From Acidobacteriota bacterium (GTDB taxonomy: Bacteria; Acidobacteriota; Terriglobia; Bryobacterales; Bryobacteraceae), in the NCBI GenBank assembly GCA_947470805.1, contig CANIVU010000093.1:1-35549 (forward strand): a DNA stretch of 35,549 bases. Reading direction: 5' to 3'. Both the position numbers and the translations under genes were made by a program. Below are positions 8,047-18,047 of the stretch, piece by piece; the stretch's first letter is position 1, and each line of letters starts with the position of its first letter. Below the pieces are notes generated by a model. That model did no database searches, was not told the DNA's origin, and was given only the letters and a program-made list of their open reading frames with translations.

Positions 8047-8581
8047 GCGCTTTGCGGGCTTGCCATAAATGACGCCGGGCGTGGGCCGTGAGAATGCCAA
8101 TCGCGGCCCCGACCGGGAACTTGATCTTATCGCTGGCCGGGGAGGTGACGCGGATGGCGGCGAGGTCGAGCCCGTCGGCCAGGAGCAGCAGTTTCTGCAG
8201 TTCGGCGTGTTGGGTGAGGTAGGCGGCGAGCGCGGCGGCTACGTCCGGTTGCGGGCGCGGAGCGAAGGTGGCAGGCGCTTTTACGCGCATTCGCACGGGC
8301 GGCTCCAACATCCACAGGAACGTGCGGGCCAGGAAGCCGTATTGGAATGGGCCTTCCCCGGTGGCACCGTTGGCGCGGCCCTCTTCCAGCGCTTGACGAA
8401 GCACAGGGACGTATTTTTCGGCCGTAACGGCGACGTGGTCCAGGCACTCGGCCACCGACCACCCGCCGCCGGGGGCGGGGCGAGTGAGCTCGGCAGGGGA
8501 ATGGCTGTCGACCAGGGCACTGGCTTCGGCGTTGACTGAATCAATCTGGCGTGCGTAATCTTCGAGTTCCAAGGACGACAA
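8033..8581 (-). CDS. DinB-like (DinB_2/YfiT) four-helix metal-binding protein
   Basis: A 182-residue protein with TTG start at 8581, supported by GGAGGGG six bases upstream. The DinB/YfiT metal triad is visible: His49 in ECLDHVAVT, and His167 and His171 in AHARRHLWQ near the C-terminus. The family includes thiol-dependent transferases and many stress-associated proteins of unknown substrate. The gene begins one base after the stop region of the DUF2721 gene and is probably co-transcribed with it; its 3' end overlaps tex by 14 bases, convergent. Family is clear, function is not. Confidence 0.85.
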   Translation of the reverse strand: MSSLELEDYARQIDSVNAEASALVDSHSPAELTRPAPGGGWSVAECLDHVAVTAEKYVPVLRQALEEGRANGATGEGPFQYGFLARTFLWMLEPPVRMRVKAPATFAPRPQPDVAAALAAYLTQHAELQKLLLLADGLDLAAIRVTSPASDKIKFPVGAAIGILTAHARRHLWQARKALSGS

Positions 8582-8582
8582 G

Positions 8583-9119
8583 TCAATCCCCTCCCGGGAC
8601 GTGTTTCAGTGCGGATTTGTCGACGTAGACGATCTCTTCCAGCAAGCTTTCCTGCGAGAGCTTGGCTTCGATGATGAGCCAGAAGCCGCCCCAACTCATG
8701 AAGAGCGCGCCGAGAATGCCGAGTGAGACGGGGAGCCAGCTGAGACGGTCGATGAACAGCGATGCAACGCCGATGGAGACGCTGGTGGCAACGAACGAGC
8801 CCGCGGCGAGGTAGAACGTAATCATCACCCGGGCGAGCATACGGGCGCGGCGGCCGCTGTAGTCCAGCATGCGCAGCAGCATGGCGATGCGTTCCTGGCT
8901 GAGAGGTTTTTGGGTGCCGGGATCGATCTGAAATTCCAGTTGATCGGAGATGCGGCGGATGCGGTCCACGCAGCGTCCGAGGCGGTTGGACGTCGAGAGG
9001 ATAAAAGTCCCGGACGCGGAAAGCAAAAGGGCCGGGGTAATCATCGAAGTGAGTACCGCCAGCCCTTTGGAAAGCGTGAACAGCTCTGGATCGTTGAGCA
9101 GATTCGGCAGGGTTACCAC
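8583..9119 (-). CDS. DUF2721 family membrane protein
   Basis: A 178-residue protein with GTG start at 9119. The N-terminus (LTSMITPALLLSASGTFILSTSNRLGRCVDRIRRI) is typical of DUF2721. Hydrophobic segments at about 20-42, 97-120 and 126-150 make it an integral membrane protein; the loop between segments one and two is charged and probably cytoplasmic. It ends directly before the DinB-like gene. The function of DUF2721 is not established. Confidence 0.83.
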   Translation of the reverse strand: MVTLPNLLNDPELFTLSKGLAVLTSMITPALLLSASGTFILSTSNRLGRCVDRIRRISDQLEFQIDPGTQKPLSQERIAMLLRMLDYSGRRARMLARVMITFYLAAGSFVATSVSIGVASLFIDRLSWLPVSLGILGALFMSWGGFWLIIEAKLSQESLLEEIVYVDKSALKHVPGGD

Positions 9120-9152
9120 ATCCCCAGTTTAGCGGGAACCCGTGCGGGGGAA

Positions 9153-10148
9153 CTACTCTTCCTGTTTCCCGTTGACGCGGAGGCGAATGACGTTCGGGCC
9201 GACGTTGTCTTCGGTGATGACTTTGTAGTCCGAGGGAACCTCGAAGAGCAGGCGGCTGGGTTCGCCGCGGCGCAGGTTGGTGAGTTTGTAGGTGCTTTCG
9301 CCCATGCGCGGGTCCTTGCGGGTGGTCATGACGGTGGTCTTGAGTTCGTTGGAGAACCAGCGTTCGGAGACGGTGTCGAGCGCGCGGTCGTTGCCGATCT
9401 GGCCGGCGGGAATGGTGATGGTGGAGCGGGTGCCGGTGGCCTCCACGCCTTCGATGATGCGCTTGCCGAGGTCGTCGGTTTTGACGTTGGTGGAAGTGGC
9501 GGCGGGGCCATCACCGATATGGATGGTCTGCGCCATGACGGCGCCGGTGCGCATTTCACCGGCGATAGCCGTGGGCATCGGCATGCGCGGTAGTTCGATG
9601 GGGCCCTGGTTGTTTTCGGTGATCACCACTCCTTTGCCGTCTTCCACGCGGCGGGTGATGACGACGTTGCCGGTGTCGCGGGTGGTGGTGAACGTGTTCA
9701 CCTTTGCCGTGGCCGCGCCGAGGTTGATTTTGCGGGCGGTCTTGTTCTGGGGATCGAGAACGTAATCGATTTTGGCGACCGGGTCGTGGATGAAGATGGT
9801 CTTGTGGTCGGTGCCGCCGGTGAAGGGGCCGATGGCGTTGATGGTGATTTCGCGGCGGGTGCGGCCCTCGCCATCGCGGGCGAAGGAGGTGGTGTTGGCG
9901 GCTTTGATGCGATTGCCGTCGGCCAGCACCTGGATGTTCTCCGTGAGGAAGTCGCCCGTGAACGGGACGCCTTTTACGAGCGTGGTTTCAAAACCCATCT
10001 CCGCGCTCATGAATGTGAATCCGCTCATGGCGGTTGCGCCTGCGGCGGGGGCCGCGATCACGTGGATTTGTTTGTTCTCGACGACCTGGGGCGTTTGCGC
10101 GAACAAGGCCGTGGCAGAGATGAATACCGGTACGAGTGCTTTTTTCAT
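9153..10148 (-). CDS. Secreted protein of unknown function in an ECF sigma operon
   Basis: A 331-residue protein starting at ATG 10148, with AGGAAA upstream and a signal peptide (MKKALVPVFISATALFAQ). The mature part is rich in beta-strand-like segments, including KTIFIHDPVAKIDYVLDP, RRVEDGKGVVI, and a C-terminal block ERWFSNELKTTVMTTR, GESTYKLTNLRRGEPS, LFEVPSDYKV. This last block is reminiscent of LolA/RseB-type lipoprotein-sensor folds, a guess made from pattern only. It lies 16 bases after the anti-sigma gene, so it is likely the output or sensor protein of that sigma factor. No paralogue is seen in the window. Confidence 0.75.
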   Translation of the reverse strand: MKKALVPVFISATALFAQTPQVVENKQIHVIAAPAAGATAMSGFTFMSAEMGFETTLVKGVPFTGDFLTENIQVLADGNRIKAANTTSFARDGEGRTRREITINAIGPFTGGTDHKTIFIHDPVAKIDYVLDPQNKTARKINLGAATAKVNTFTTTRDTGNVVITRRVEDGKGVVITENNQGPIELPRMPMPTAIAGEMRTGAVMAQTIHIGDGPAATSTNVKTDDLGKRIIEGVEATGTRSTITIPAGQIGNDRALDTVSERWFSNELKTTVMTTRKDPRMGESTYKLTNLRRGEPSRLLFEVPSDYKVITEDNVGPNVIRLRVNGKQEE

Positions 10149-10164
10149 AGATTTCCTGTGTGAA

Positions 10165-10755
10165 TTATTCAACGTTGCTGACGAGGCGGATGGCGCGCAT
10201 GCTGCCATCTTCACCTAAGACCACATCCGCGGGAAGTGATTCGTTCCAGCGGTCCGCGCTGACGGCAATGCCGAAGCCGGGAAGAGAAGATTTGGGGAGA
10301 CGAACGCGGACGATGGCGCCGCGCTCCATTGGTTCGAAGGCCTGCCATGCGCCGACCGGAATGAATTCGCCGGCGTCGGCGTTTTCCACGCGGCGGGGAG
10401 TGGTGCGTGGCCGGCGGGGGGACGGGGCGACCGCGAGTGTTTCCGGACCCGGATTGGGCGGAGCGATTGCAGGTACAGGCGGGTCGGATTGACGCGCAAC
10501 GACGGGCGCCGGGAGCTCCGTTGGCACCACCGGGCGGGACAGCCAGAGGCCGACCAGAATGGCCGCGGCGATCGCGCCGGCAGCGGACACGCGGAGCAGG
10601 ATGGAATGGCGATTGCGCCGCCGCAGTTCAGCCACCAGCGCATTTTCGATCCGGGGAGGCGCGCCGAGCCCATCGGCCCTTGCCGCGGCGGCCAGTGCGC
10701 CTCGGATACGCTCTTCCTCGGCATAAGACAAGACTGGGTTCCGGTCCGGTTTCAT
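10165..10755 (-). CDS. Putative anti-sigma factor, single transmembrane segment
   Basis: A 196-residue bitopic protein: an N-terminal cytoplasmic part (1-50) with a helical stretch YAEEERIRGALAAAARADG, a transmembrane helix at about 52-73, then a Pro-rich linker (74-120) and a small C-terminal domain (130-196) presumably in the periplasm. Its ATG overlaps the sigma-factor stop (ATGA), the usual arrangement for sigma/anti-sigma pairs. There is no cysteine in the protein, so the zinc-binding HxxxCxxC anti-sigma motif is absent. The assignment rests on position and topology rather than on a recognised domain. Confidence 0.68.
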   Translation of the reverse strand: MKPDRNPVLSYAEEERIRGALAAAARADGLGAPPRIENALVAELRRRNRHSILLRVSAAGAIAAAILVGLWLSRPVVPTELPAPVVARQSDPPVPAIAPPNPGPETLAVAPSPRRPRTTPRRVENADAGEFIPVGAWQAFEPMERGAIVRVRLPKSSLPGFGIAVSADRWNESLPADVVLGEDGSMRAIRLVSNVE

Positions 10756-11345
10756 GATGGTATCCCCACGAGCGGTTTCAACTTTCCGGCCAGCAGCGCG
10801 CGGGCCCGGTGGAGCCGGGATCGCACCGTGCCGGTGGGGCAGCCGGCGATGGCGGCCACCTCGTCATACGAAAGCTCCTGCATATCGCACAGTACCAGCA
10901 CCTCCCGGTAAACCGGTGGCAGCGTGGCCATGGTTTCCCGCAGGCGGCTGGACAGCTGTTCCTGTTCCAACTCTGTCACCAGGCACCCACCGGCGACCAG
11001 TTCGTCCTGCTCTTCGTCTTCGAGCGATAGATGCTGGCGGCGGCCTCGCAACTGCTTCAGAACCTGATTTCGGGCGACGGCGAACAGCCAGGAGAGAACG
11101 GTGCCACGGCTGGCGTCCAGCCGGCCGGCGTCGCGCAGCAGAGAAAGAAACGTCTCCTGCACGACTTCCGCGGCAACGTCGGGGTCACCGGAGAGATGCA
11201 ATGCGTAGCGGTAGATGGAGGCTTGGCGCCGTCGGTAGACAACCAGGAACGCCGATTCTTCGCCGCGAGCCAGCGCAGGCAGGAGAACTTCGTCGCTCAG
11301 CTCCGTTTCCGCTTCGGGTTGTGTCCGCGTCCAACGTTTCCACAT
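10752..11345 (-). CDS. ECF (group 4) RNA polymerase sigma factor
   Basis: A 197-residue protein with ATG at 11345. Region 2 reads ALARGEESAFLVVYRRRQ, then YRYALHLSGDPDVAAEVVQETFLSLL and SWLFAVARNQVL; region 4 is LPPVYREVLVLCDMQELSYDEVAAIAGC, PTGTVRSRLHRARALL, a classic sigma-70 family helix-turn-helix. No region 3 is present and no extra C-terminal domain. It heads a three-gene operon (sigma, anti-sigma, secreted protein) and has a matching ECF promoter just upstream, indicating autoregulation. A longer frame reaching 11525 was rejected because it runs through the Nudix gene and that promoter. Confidence 0.93.
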   Translation of the reverse strand: MWKRWTRTQPEAETELSDEVLLPALARGEESAFLVVYRRRQASIYRYALHLSGDPDVAAEVVQETFLSLLRDAGRLDASRGTVLSWLFAVARNQVLKQLRGRRQHLSLEDEEQDELVAGGCLVTELEQEQLSSRLRETMATLPPVYREVLVLCDMQELSYDEVAAIAGCPTGTVRSRLHRARALLAGKLKPLVGIPS

Positions 11346-11359
11346 GCTCTGTCGTAAAG

Positions 11360-11387
11360 AGTATCCGGCCCGCAGCGAAAAAGTTCC
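11360..11387 (-). promoter_or_regulatory. ECF-type promoter of the sigma-factor operon
   Basis: On the minus strand GGAAC (11387-11383) is followed by TTTTT, then after a 17-base spacer by GATACT (11365-11360), fifteen bases before the sigma ATG. GGAAC with a 16-17 base spacer is the common -35 element of ECF sigma promoters, so self-activation is likely. Confidence 0.65.
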
Positions 11388-11394
11388 CGGAATT

Positions 11395-11946
11395 TTAGAA
11401 AGACGTCGATCGAATGACAGCGCGGCGAATCGGGGCGGGCACGTCGTAGGAGTCGAACAGGCTGACCGGGCACCATACCAGCCCGCGAACTTCTTCTGAA
11501 CCGACAAACTCCTCCGAGGAGGCACGGAAACTGAAAATCAGGTCGTGGTGCAGGTGAAATGGCTCTTTCTTGCGCCCGGGAATGCCGTGGACGTCGATGC
11601 CGACCAGTCGGGGCGGCACGGTTTGGTCTAGCTGTACCCCGGCCTCTTCCACGGCCTCGCGGCGCGCAGTCTCGGCGACGCGGTTGTCGATTCCGGCTTC
11701 CACGTGGCCGCCGGGGAGAAGCCAGCGGTTGAGTTTTCGATGGTGCACCAGCAGCACCATCTCCCGAGTGGGGTGAAGGATGCAGGCGGTCCCAGTGATG
11801 TGCCCGGGGGCAAACTGGGAGCGGGCAAACGGCATGGGCGTTTCCCGCAGCAGGCCCAGGCAGAGCTCGCGGCTCTTTTCGGCTTCTCCGTCGGAGGGGT
11901 CGTTCCACTCCGACAGCATCAGTACAAGCGAAGGAATGTCGATCAC
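11395..11946 (-). CDS. Nudix hydrolase
   Basis: A 183-residue protein starting at GTG 11946, overlapping the TGA of the upstream alpha/beta hydrolase gene (GTGA). The Nudix box is seen as WLLPGGHVEAG followed by ARREAVEEAG, with the REAVEEAG metal-binding core intact; the loop between the two halves is two residues longer than the GX5EX7REUXEEXGU consensus and the first loop Glu is not kept. Later GRKKEPFHLHHDLIFSF is a strand pair common in this family. Nudix enzymes hydrolyse nucleoside diphosphates linked to another moiety; the substrate is not predictable here. Confidence 0.9.
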   Translation of the reverse strand: MIDIPSLVLMLSEWNDPSDGEAEKSRELCLGLLRETPMPFARSQFAPGHITGTACILHPTREMVLLVHHRKLNRWLLPGGHVEAGIDNRVAETARREAVEEAGVQLDQTVPPRLVGIDVHGIPGRKKEPFHLHHDLIFSFRASSEEFVGSEEVRGLVWCPVSLFDSYDVPAPIRRAVIRSTSF

Positions 11947-12986
11947 AGGTTCCGCTTCAGGAAGTTGATGATGTGGTATCCGTCCATAAACTTGAACGGC
12001 ATTTCGCCCATGGTGTAGTGGCCGCAGGGCAGGACGACCACTTTGTTGGCTATGCCGCGACGCTGGACTTCCTGCACGATATCCTGCGACAGGCGCGGGA
12101 TGAAAGTGGTGTCGTACTTGGTGTAGATAAACAGCGACCGTTTGTCTTTATGCTCGGCCAGCTTGTCGAGGAAGTTTACCGGGCTGATGGCGTTCCAAAG
12201 ATTGCGCAATTGATCGAGCGAGACGTGGCTTTCCAGTCCCTGCTTGACGTGGATGGTGGAGAGTCCGGTCCAGACGACGTCGGCAACGTAGGTGGAGCAA
12301 TGGTTGAAGACGTTGACGTTGATGCGCGGGTCGTGAGACGAGGCCAGACAGGCATAGCAGGATCCGATCGACGTCCCGCAGATGCCGATGCGGGTGTATC
12401 CCATTTCGTAAAGCCAGTCGATCATGGCGCGGATATCGGTAACGGCCTGACGGGTGGCGTCGATGGTCCGGCCAATATTCGAGGACATGGCGAAGTCCGC
12501 CCGGCTCAATTCGGCCGGCATACGGAAATCATGGTAGGGCAAACTAAGGCGAACAGCTGAGAGACCGAACTTTGCCAGCCCGGCGCACAGCCCGCCGTGT
12601 TGATTCTGGCTGGCGTTCCAGTGCGGGAGGACGATGACCGCCTTCCCATTATGCTTTTCGGCCGGGAACCACTCGCCATGAACAACATTATTTGCCGGGT
12701 AGGGAGTGCGGACGGGGGATTGGAATCGGACGAATCCGCCCTCCAACCGGAACTTTTCCGGCTTTTCGTAGGCGTAAAACTCATCGCTGTGCTCAATTGC
12801 CAGACGATTTAGTTCCAGGAGCCACTTTTCCGGTGTCTCACCTCCGTAGGGAAGCCTTTCGGCTACAGGCCAGCCTTCGGCCCAGTCGAGGCCCCATTCG
12901 AATGGCCTTACAACACGGTCAGTGGAGCGGAAGCAGAGATGTTTTTCCCAGTCGTTTATCCAACGGGTGTACAGAGACTTGATCAT
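11943..12986 (-). CDS. Alpha/beta hydrolase family protein
   Basis: A 347-residue protein with ATG 12986; no clear Shine-Dalgarno is visible and a GTG at 13052 is a possible earlier start. The fold signals are KAVIVLPHWNASQNQH (strand plus oxyanion region), the nucleophile elbow IGICGTSIGSC with Ser206, an acid-bearing strand SLFIYTKYDTTFIP, and a late His in LPCGHYTMG (His323). There is no signal peptide, so it is likely cytoplasmic. The product overlaps the Nudix gene by four bases, implying translational coupling. Substrate unknown. Confidence 0.87.
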   Translation of the reverse strand: MIKSLYTRWINDWEKHLCFRSTDRVVRPFEWGLDWAEGWPVAERLPYGGETPEKWLLELNRLAIEHSDEFYAYEKPEKFRLEGGFVRFQSPVRTPYPANNVVHGEWFPAEKHNGKAVIVLPHWNASQNQHGGLCAGLAKFGLSAVRLSLPYHDFRMPAELSRADFAMSSNIGRTIDATRQAVTDIRAMIDWLYEMGYTRIGICGTSIGSCYACLASSHDPRINVNVFNHCSTYVADVVWTGLSTIHVKQGLESHVSLDQLRNLWNAISPVNFLDKLAEHKDKRSLFIYTKYDTTFIPRLSQDIVQEVQRRGIANKVVVLPCGHYTMGEMPFKFMDGYHIINFLKRNL

Positions 12987-13143
12987 CAGAGGCGGGTTTG
13001 GGCAGGAAGCGCGAGGCGCTCTTTCTGCCAGTGTAGCAACTGGCGGCTGCACGGTAGGGAAATGACCTGAGAGTAGTGGATTTTGTGCCCTATCAAGGAT
13101 CCAATCGCCAATTTATCAGTGAGAATAACCACAGGAGACCAAG
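12987..13143. other. Divergent intergenic region with imperfect hairpin
   Basis: This 157-base gap separates the alpha/beta hydrolase (minus) from the zinc-ribbon protein (plus). It contains an imperfect hairpin at 13002-13028 (GCAGGAAGCGC, GAG loop, GCGCTCTTTCTGC) that would sit in the hydrolase leader. AGGAGA at 13133-13138 is the ribosome site of the plus-strand gene. No convincing promoter hexamers were found. Confidence 0.4.
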
Positions 13144-14118
13144 ATGGTCTGCCGATACTGCCAAAAAACAATCTCAATTACACATCGGCTCGTCGATAGT
13201 GAGTTCTGCTGCAAACAGCACCGGAATGCATTCACTGCCCGATCAGCGCGTGCCCTCCGCGAGATGGGGGAATTCACCTACTCGGTGGCGGATGTGCTGC
13301 GGGATACGGACGAATTCGCTGTTCCTAAGAATAAGAAGAAGCAGGCAGCGGGAACACGTTCGACGGCGACGGTTTTAGGGTTGGCAGCCTTAACGATCGC
13401 CGGTTTGGTGGTGATGGAGAAGTTTGGTGTTGGCGGGGCGTCGGCCGGGAAGAAGAGCGGTGAGGCCCAGCAGGGAACGGTGAGCCGGTTGGTGGGCATG
13501 GTTGTTGACCGAATGCCGAAGAACGCCTCTGGCGGCCTGCAGATCGAGGATAAGTTTCAGGCAGGACTTCGCAATTGGCTGCCGGCGCCGGGCACGGGAA
13601 TGTCGGGCTGGCGGATTGATAACGGTTTGATGCGGCCCGGCGGGCTGCGGATTTGGGACGAATCCCGGAACCTGGCTGACTATAGCTTTCAGTTTGAAGG
13701 ACGAGTGGAGAGCCGGTCGCTGGGTTGGGTGGTCCGAGCGCCGAACCACAACAACTATTACGCGGCGAAGCTTTCCATTCCGGAGCGCGGCGGCAACGCG
13801 CGACCGGAGATCATCCGTTTCTCGGTCATCCAGGGGCAGGAGTCGCGCCGCCAGCATTTCCCGATCCCGGTGCTGTTGGAGAAGGGTGAGTTCTATGAAT
13901 ATGAGGTCCGTGCGGTTGGCGACCGGATCCTGACGATTATCGGTGGCCGGGTGGTCGACCAGTGGCGCGACGCGCGCTTCCGCACCGGCGGCGTTGGGTT
14001 CTTCTCTGAACGGGGAGACAAGTCGTCGATCCGGTGGGCCAAGCTGCAGGAAGGCGAGAGCATCGCCGACAAATTGCGCAGCTACCTGACGTTCGGACTC
14101 ATCATCCCTGTGATGTAG
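13144..14118 (+). CDS. Zinc-ribbon / transmembrane / LamG-like (DUF1080-type) protein
   Basis: A 324-residue protein with AGGAGA five bases before ATG 13144. The N-terminus has a compact metal-binding pattern: Cys3-x2-Cys6 and FCCKQHRNAF with Cys22, Cys23 and His26. A charged linker leads to one transmembrane helix at about 74-91. The C-terminal part (about 130-310) is beta-rich with DYSFQFEGRVESRSLGWVVRA, YYAAKLSI, FYEYEVRAVGDRILTIIGG and GGVGFFSERGDKSSIRWAKL, the pattern of a concanavalin-like 3-keto-disaccharide hydrolase/LamG domain. So a cytoplasmic zinc knuckle is joined to an external carbohydrate-type domain. Function unknown; the domain calls are by pattern. Confidence 0.78.
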   Translation: MVCRYCQKTISITHRLVDSEFCCKQHRNAFTARSARALREMGEFTYSVADVLRDTDEFAVPKNKKKQAAGTRSTATVLGLAALTIAGLVVMEKFGVGGASAGKKSGEAQQGTVSRLVGMVVDRMPKNASGGLQIEDKFQAGLRNWLPAPGTGMSGWRIDNGLMRPGGLRIWDESRNLADYSFQFEGRVESRSLGWVVRAPNHNNYYAAKLSIPERGGNARPEIIRFSVIQGQESRRQHFPIPVLLEKGEFYEYEVRAVGDRILTIIGGRVVDQWRDARFRTGGVGFFSERGDKSSIRWAKLQEGESIADKLRSYLTFGLIIPVM

Positions 14119-14139
14119 TTCCGGTCTAACGGACCGGAA
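14119..14139. terminator. Hairpin between convergent genes
   Basis: TTCCGGTC (14119-14126) pairs perfectly with GACCGGAA (14132-14139) across a five-base loop. It starts right after the TAG of the zinc-ribbon gene and overlaps the end of the DUF4394 gene. There is no T-run, so any terminator function would not be of the classical intrinsic kind. Confidence 0.4.
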
Positions 14140-14905
14140 TCGCGAAGCCGCCGATCTGATCAAGTCGATCAAATATCCCGAGTTGAATTGTTATGCCCGT
14201 GGTGAGGTTCACTTCGTAGAGCGCCGCGGCGGCTTGCCCTCGAACTCGTGTCGCGAGGAACGCGGCGCCAGTGCGCGGCGAGATGTCAAATCCGGCGACC
14301 TCGGACATGTCGATGTTCATCATGCCGACGCGGACCAGTTTGCCGTCGTTCGGAGGGTTCTGCATCACCAGGGCCCGCTGTTCAGCGTCAATTCCATAAA
14401 GTACGGTTGTGGTGGCACCGGCGACGCTGTTGGTGTACGCCGCACCGACGATCTTGAAATCCGGCAGGTTCTCGGCGTTCAGACGGCCGTCAACGGCGGC
14501 CACCGCGCCGGTGTCCGGATGCAGGCGGAGATTCTGGCCGGTATTGGAGACCACGCGGATGCGATCAACGGTGGGGTTGAAGTCGAAACCGAACTCGGTT
14601 CCCTCGAGCGCCGGGGTGAAGGGGCCGCTGCCGACGGCCGTGGCCTGGCCGGTGGCCGGGTCGATGGTGTAGATGCGGCTGTGGCTGCCGAGGCCGTACA
14701 GCACGCCGTTCGCCGGCCGGAAGTCGATGGCCAGGATCGACTCGCCGGGTTGGAGGCCCCGGACGATCTGGGTGGCGTCGGTAAACCCCGGCGTGTTTGT
14801 GTCGAACCGGACCAGGACGTTCCGGCCGTTGAGTGCGTATGCCGGTTCCGCGTGCAGGGCGGCGGCAGAGAGGACGATGAAGAAAAAGGAGTGAGTGAGT
14901 TTCAT
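14126..14905 (-). CDS. DUF4394 domain-containing secreted protein
   Basis: A 259-residue protein with ATG 14905 and signal peptide MKLTHSFFFIVLSAAALHA. The rest matches DUF4394: YALNGRNVLVRFDTNTPG, ILAIDFRPANGVLYGLG, RIYTIDPATGQATAVG, FGFDFNPTVDRIRVVSNTGQ, NLRLHPDTGAVA, and a C-terminal EVAGFDISPRTGAAFLA. The repeated strand pattern suggests a beta-propeller-like fold. It is exported or surface-located and of unknown function. It faces the zinc-ribbon gene end to end with a hairpin between them. Confidence 0.9.
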   Translation of the reverse strand: MKLTHSFFFIVLSAAALHAEPAYALNGRNVLVRFDTNTPGFTDATQIVRGLQPGESILAIDFRPANGVLYGLGSHSRIYTIDPATGQATAVGSGPFTPALEGTEFGFDFNPTVDRIRVVSNTGQNLRLHPDTGAVAAVDGRLNAENLPDFKIVGAAYTNSVAGATTTVLYGIDAEQRALVMQNPPNDGKLVRVGMMNIDMSEVAGFDISPRTGAAFLATRVRGQAAAALYEVNLTTGITIQLGIFDRLDQIGGFAIPVR

Positions 14906-14989
14906 AGCGAATCCACTCACTGCTACGAGACCGCTGGAAAATCGGATGGGGACGATTGGCTTTTTCGCTCTCGCAATGGGAGGCCATGT

Positions 14990-14995
14990 TAAACT
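14990..14995 (+). promoter_or_regulatory. Candidate -10 element of the SRP RNA gene
   Basis: TAAACT at 14990-14995 is correctly placed about eight bases before the inferred 5' end of the SRP RNA. No good -35 hexamer was found 16-18 bases further upstream, so the call is tentative. Confidence 0.3.
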
Positions 14996-15003
14996 AGTCG
15001 ATT

Positions 15004-15110
15004 GCTGGGTCTCGGGCTTCGTGCAACGGGCGGCTGCAAACCCCGCCAGGTCCGGAAGGAAGCAACGGTAGTGGTTTAGCTCGTGTGCCGCGGATCACCC
15101 GGGGCCTGGC
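15004..15110 (+). ncRNA. ffs: Signal recognition particle RNA, small bacterial type (4.5S)
   Basis: The conserved apical domain is present: CAGGTCCGGAAGGAAGCA at 15049-15066, containing the GGAA tetraloop and the asymmetric internal loop that binds Ffh. The ends were set by pairing: bases 15004-15016 can pair with 15098-15110 over 13 positions with several G-U pairs. The roughly 107-base length fits the 4.5S type without an Alu domain. The RNA pairs with Ffh to target membrane and secreted proteins. Its position directly upstream of dnaX-ybaB-recR is common in bacteria and supports the call. Confidence 0.95.
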
Positions 15111-15119
15111 ATTAATACT

Positions 15120-17108
<1,989 letters not shown>

Positions 17109-17126
17109 GTAGTCCCGGAGGAACTC

Positions 17127-17435
17127 ATGAAACTGCCCGGAAATATGCAGGCCATGATGGCACAGGCGCAGAAGATGCAACAGCGGTTGCAGGAAGACAT
17201 CGCGGCCATCCGCGTGGAAGCCAGCGCCGGTGGCGGCATGGTGACCGTGAAGATGGACGGCATGAAGAAATGTCTCGGTATCAAAATTGATCCCGAGGCC
17301 GCCGGCGACGCGGAAATGTTGCAGGACATGATCATGGCCGCGTACAACGAAGCCTACAAGAAGGCCGAAGACCAAGCGGCGGCGAAGACCAGCGGGATGC
17401 TGGGCGGCATGGGCCTCCCGCCCGGCCTGTTTTAA
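17127..17435 (+). CDS. ybaB: YbaB/EbfC family nucleoid-associated protein
   Basis: A 102-residue protein with GGAGGAA ahead of ATG 17127. The Met/Gln-rich N-terminal helix (MQAMMAQAQKMQQRLQED), the VEASAGGGMVTVKMDG strand region and LQDMIMAAYNEAYKKAED helix are typical of YbaB/EbfC dimeric DNA-binding proteins. It sits between dnaX and recR, the usual place for this gene, 18 bases after dnaX and 12 before recR. The product coats or bends DNA and may assist recombination and replication. Confidence 0.95.
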   Translation: MKLPGNMQAMMAQAQKMQQRLQEDIAAIRVEASAGGGMVTVKMDGMKKCLGIKIDPEAAGDAEMLQDMIMAAYNEAYKKAEDQAAAKTSGMLGGMGLPPGLF

Positions 17436-17447
17436 TCGGCGCCTGCC

Positions 17448-18047
17448 ATGCCTGATTTTGCCGAGCCCTTATCCCGGTTGGTGGAAGAGTTCCGGCGTCT
17501 GCCCGGTATCGGGCAGAAATCGGCGCAGCGCATTGCCTTTCATCTGTTGCGCGCGACCAAGGAAGACGCCTTCCGGCTCGCGCGCGCGGTTGTGGATGTA
17601 AAGGAGAAGCTTGGCCTCTGCTCCATTTGCAACAACGTGAGCGATGGCGATCTCTGTCCCTACTGTTCGAATCCAAACCGCGACCGTTCCATCATCTGTG
17701 TCGTGGAAGAGCCGCCGAATATTCTGCCCATTGAAACCACCCGCGCCTTCGACGGGCTGTATCATGTGCTGCACGGGTCCATCAGCCCGCTCCGCGGTAT
17801 CGGTCCGGAGCAACTGAAAATCAAGAACCTGTTGCAACGCTTGCAGTCCGGTGACACGCAGGAAATTATCCTCGCCACCAATCCGACTGTCGAAGGCGAA
17901 GCGACCGCCGCTTATCTCTCCCGCCTGTTGAAGCCGCTCGGAATCAAGGTCACTCGGATCGCCATGGGTATCCCGGTCGGAAGCGACCTGGAATACGCCG
18001 ACGAGGTTTCCATGTCGAAGTCGATGGAAAACCGGCGCGAGCTATAG
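17448..18047 (+). CDS. recR: Recombination mediator protein RecR
   Basis: A 199-residue protein of normal length. It has the N-terminal helix-hairpin-helix [17 protein letters not shown], the four-cysteine zinc finger [16 protein letters not shown], and the Toprim domain starting [14 protein letters not shown] with [33 protein letters not shown] and [18 protein letters not shown]. RecR works with RecO (and RecF) to load RecA at single-stranded gaps. Last gene of the ffs-dnaX-ybaB-recR unit. Its final six bases overlap the convergent mtaB gene. Confidence 0.97.
   Translation: MPDFAEPLSRLVEEFRRLPGIGQKSAQRIAFHLLRATKEDAFRLARAVVDVKEKLGLCSICNNVSDGDLCPYCSNPNRDRSIICVVEEPPNILPIETTRAFDGLYHVLHGSISPLRGIGPEQLKIKNLLQRLQSGDTQEIILATNPTVEGEATAAYLSRLLKPLGIKVTRIAMGIPVGSDLEYADEVSMSKSMENRREL

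Noticed and set aside
14973-14995. dif-like sequence (CGCAATG...ATGTTAAAC)
   Set aside because: The XerD-like arm fits partly, but the XerC arm is poor and the central spacing is short by a base; the bases are better explained as the SRP RNA promoter region.
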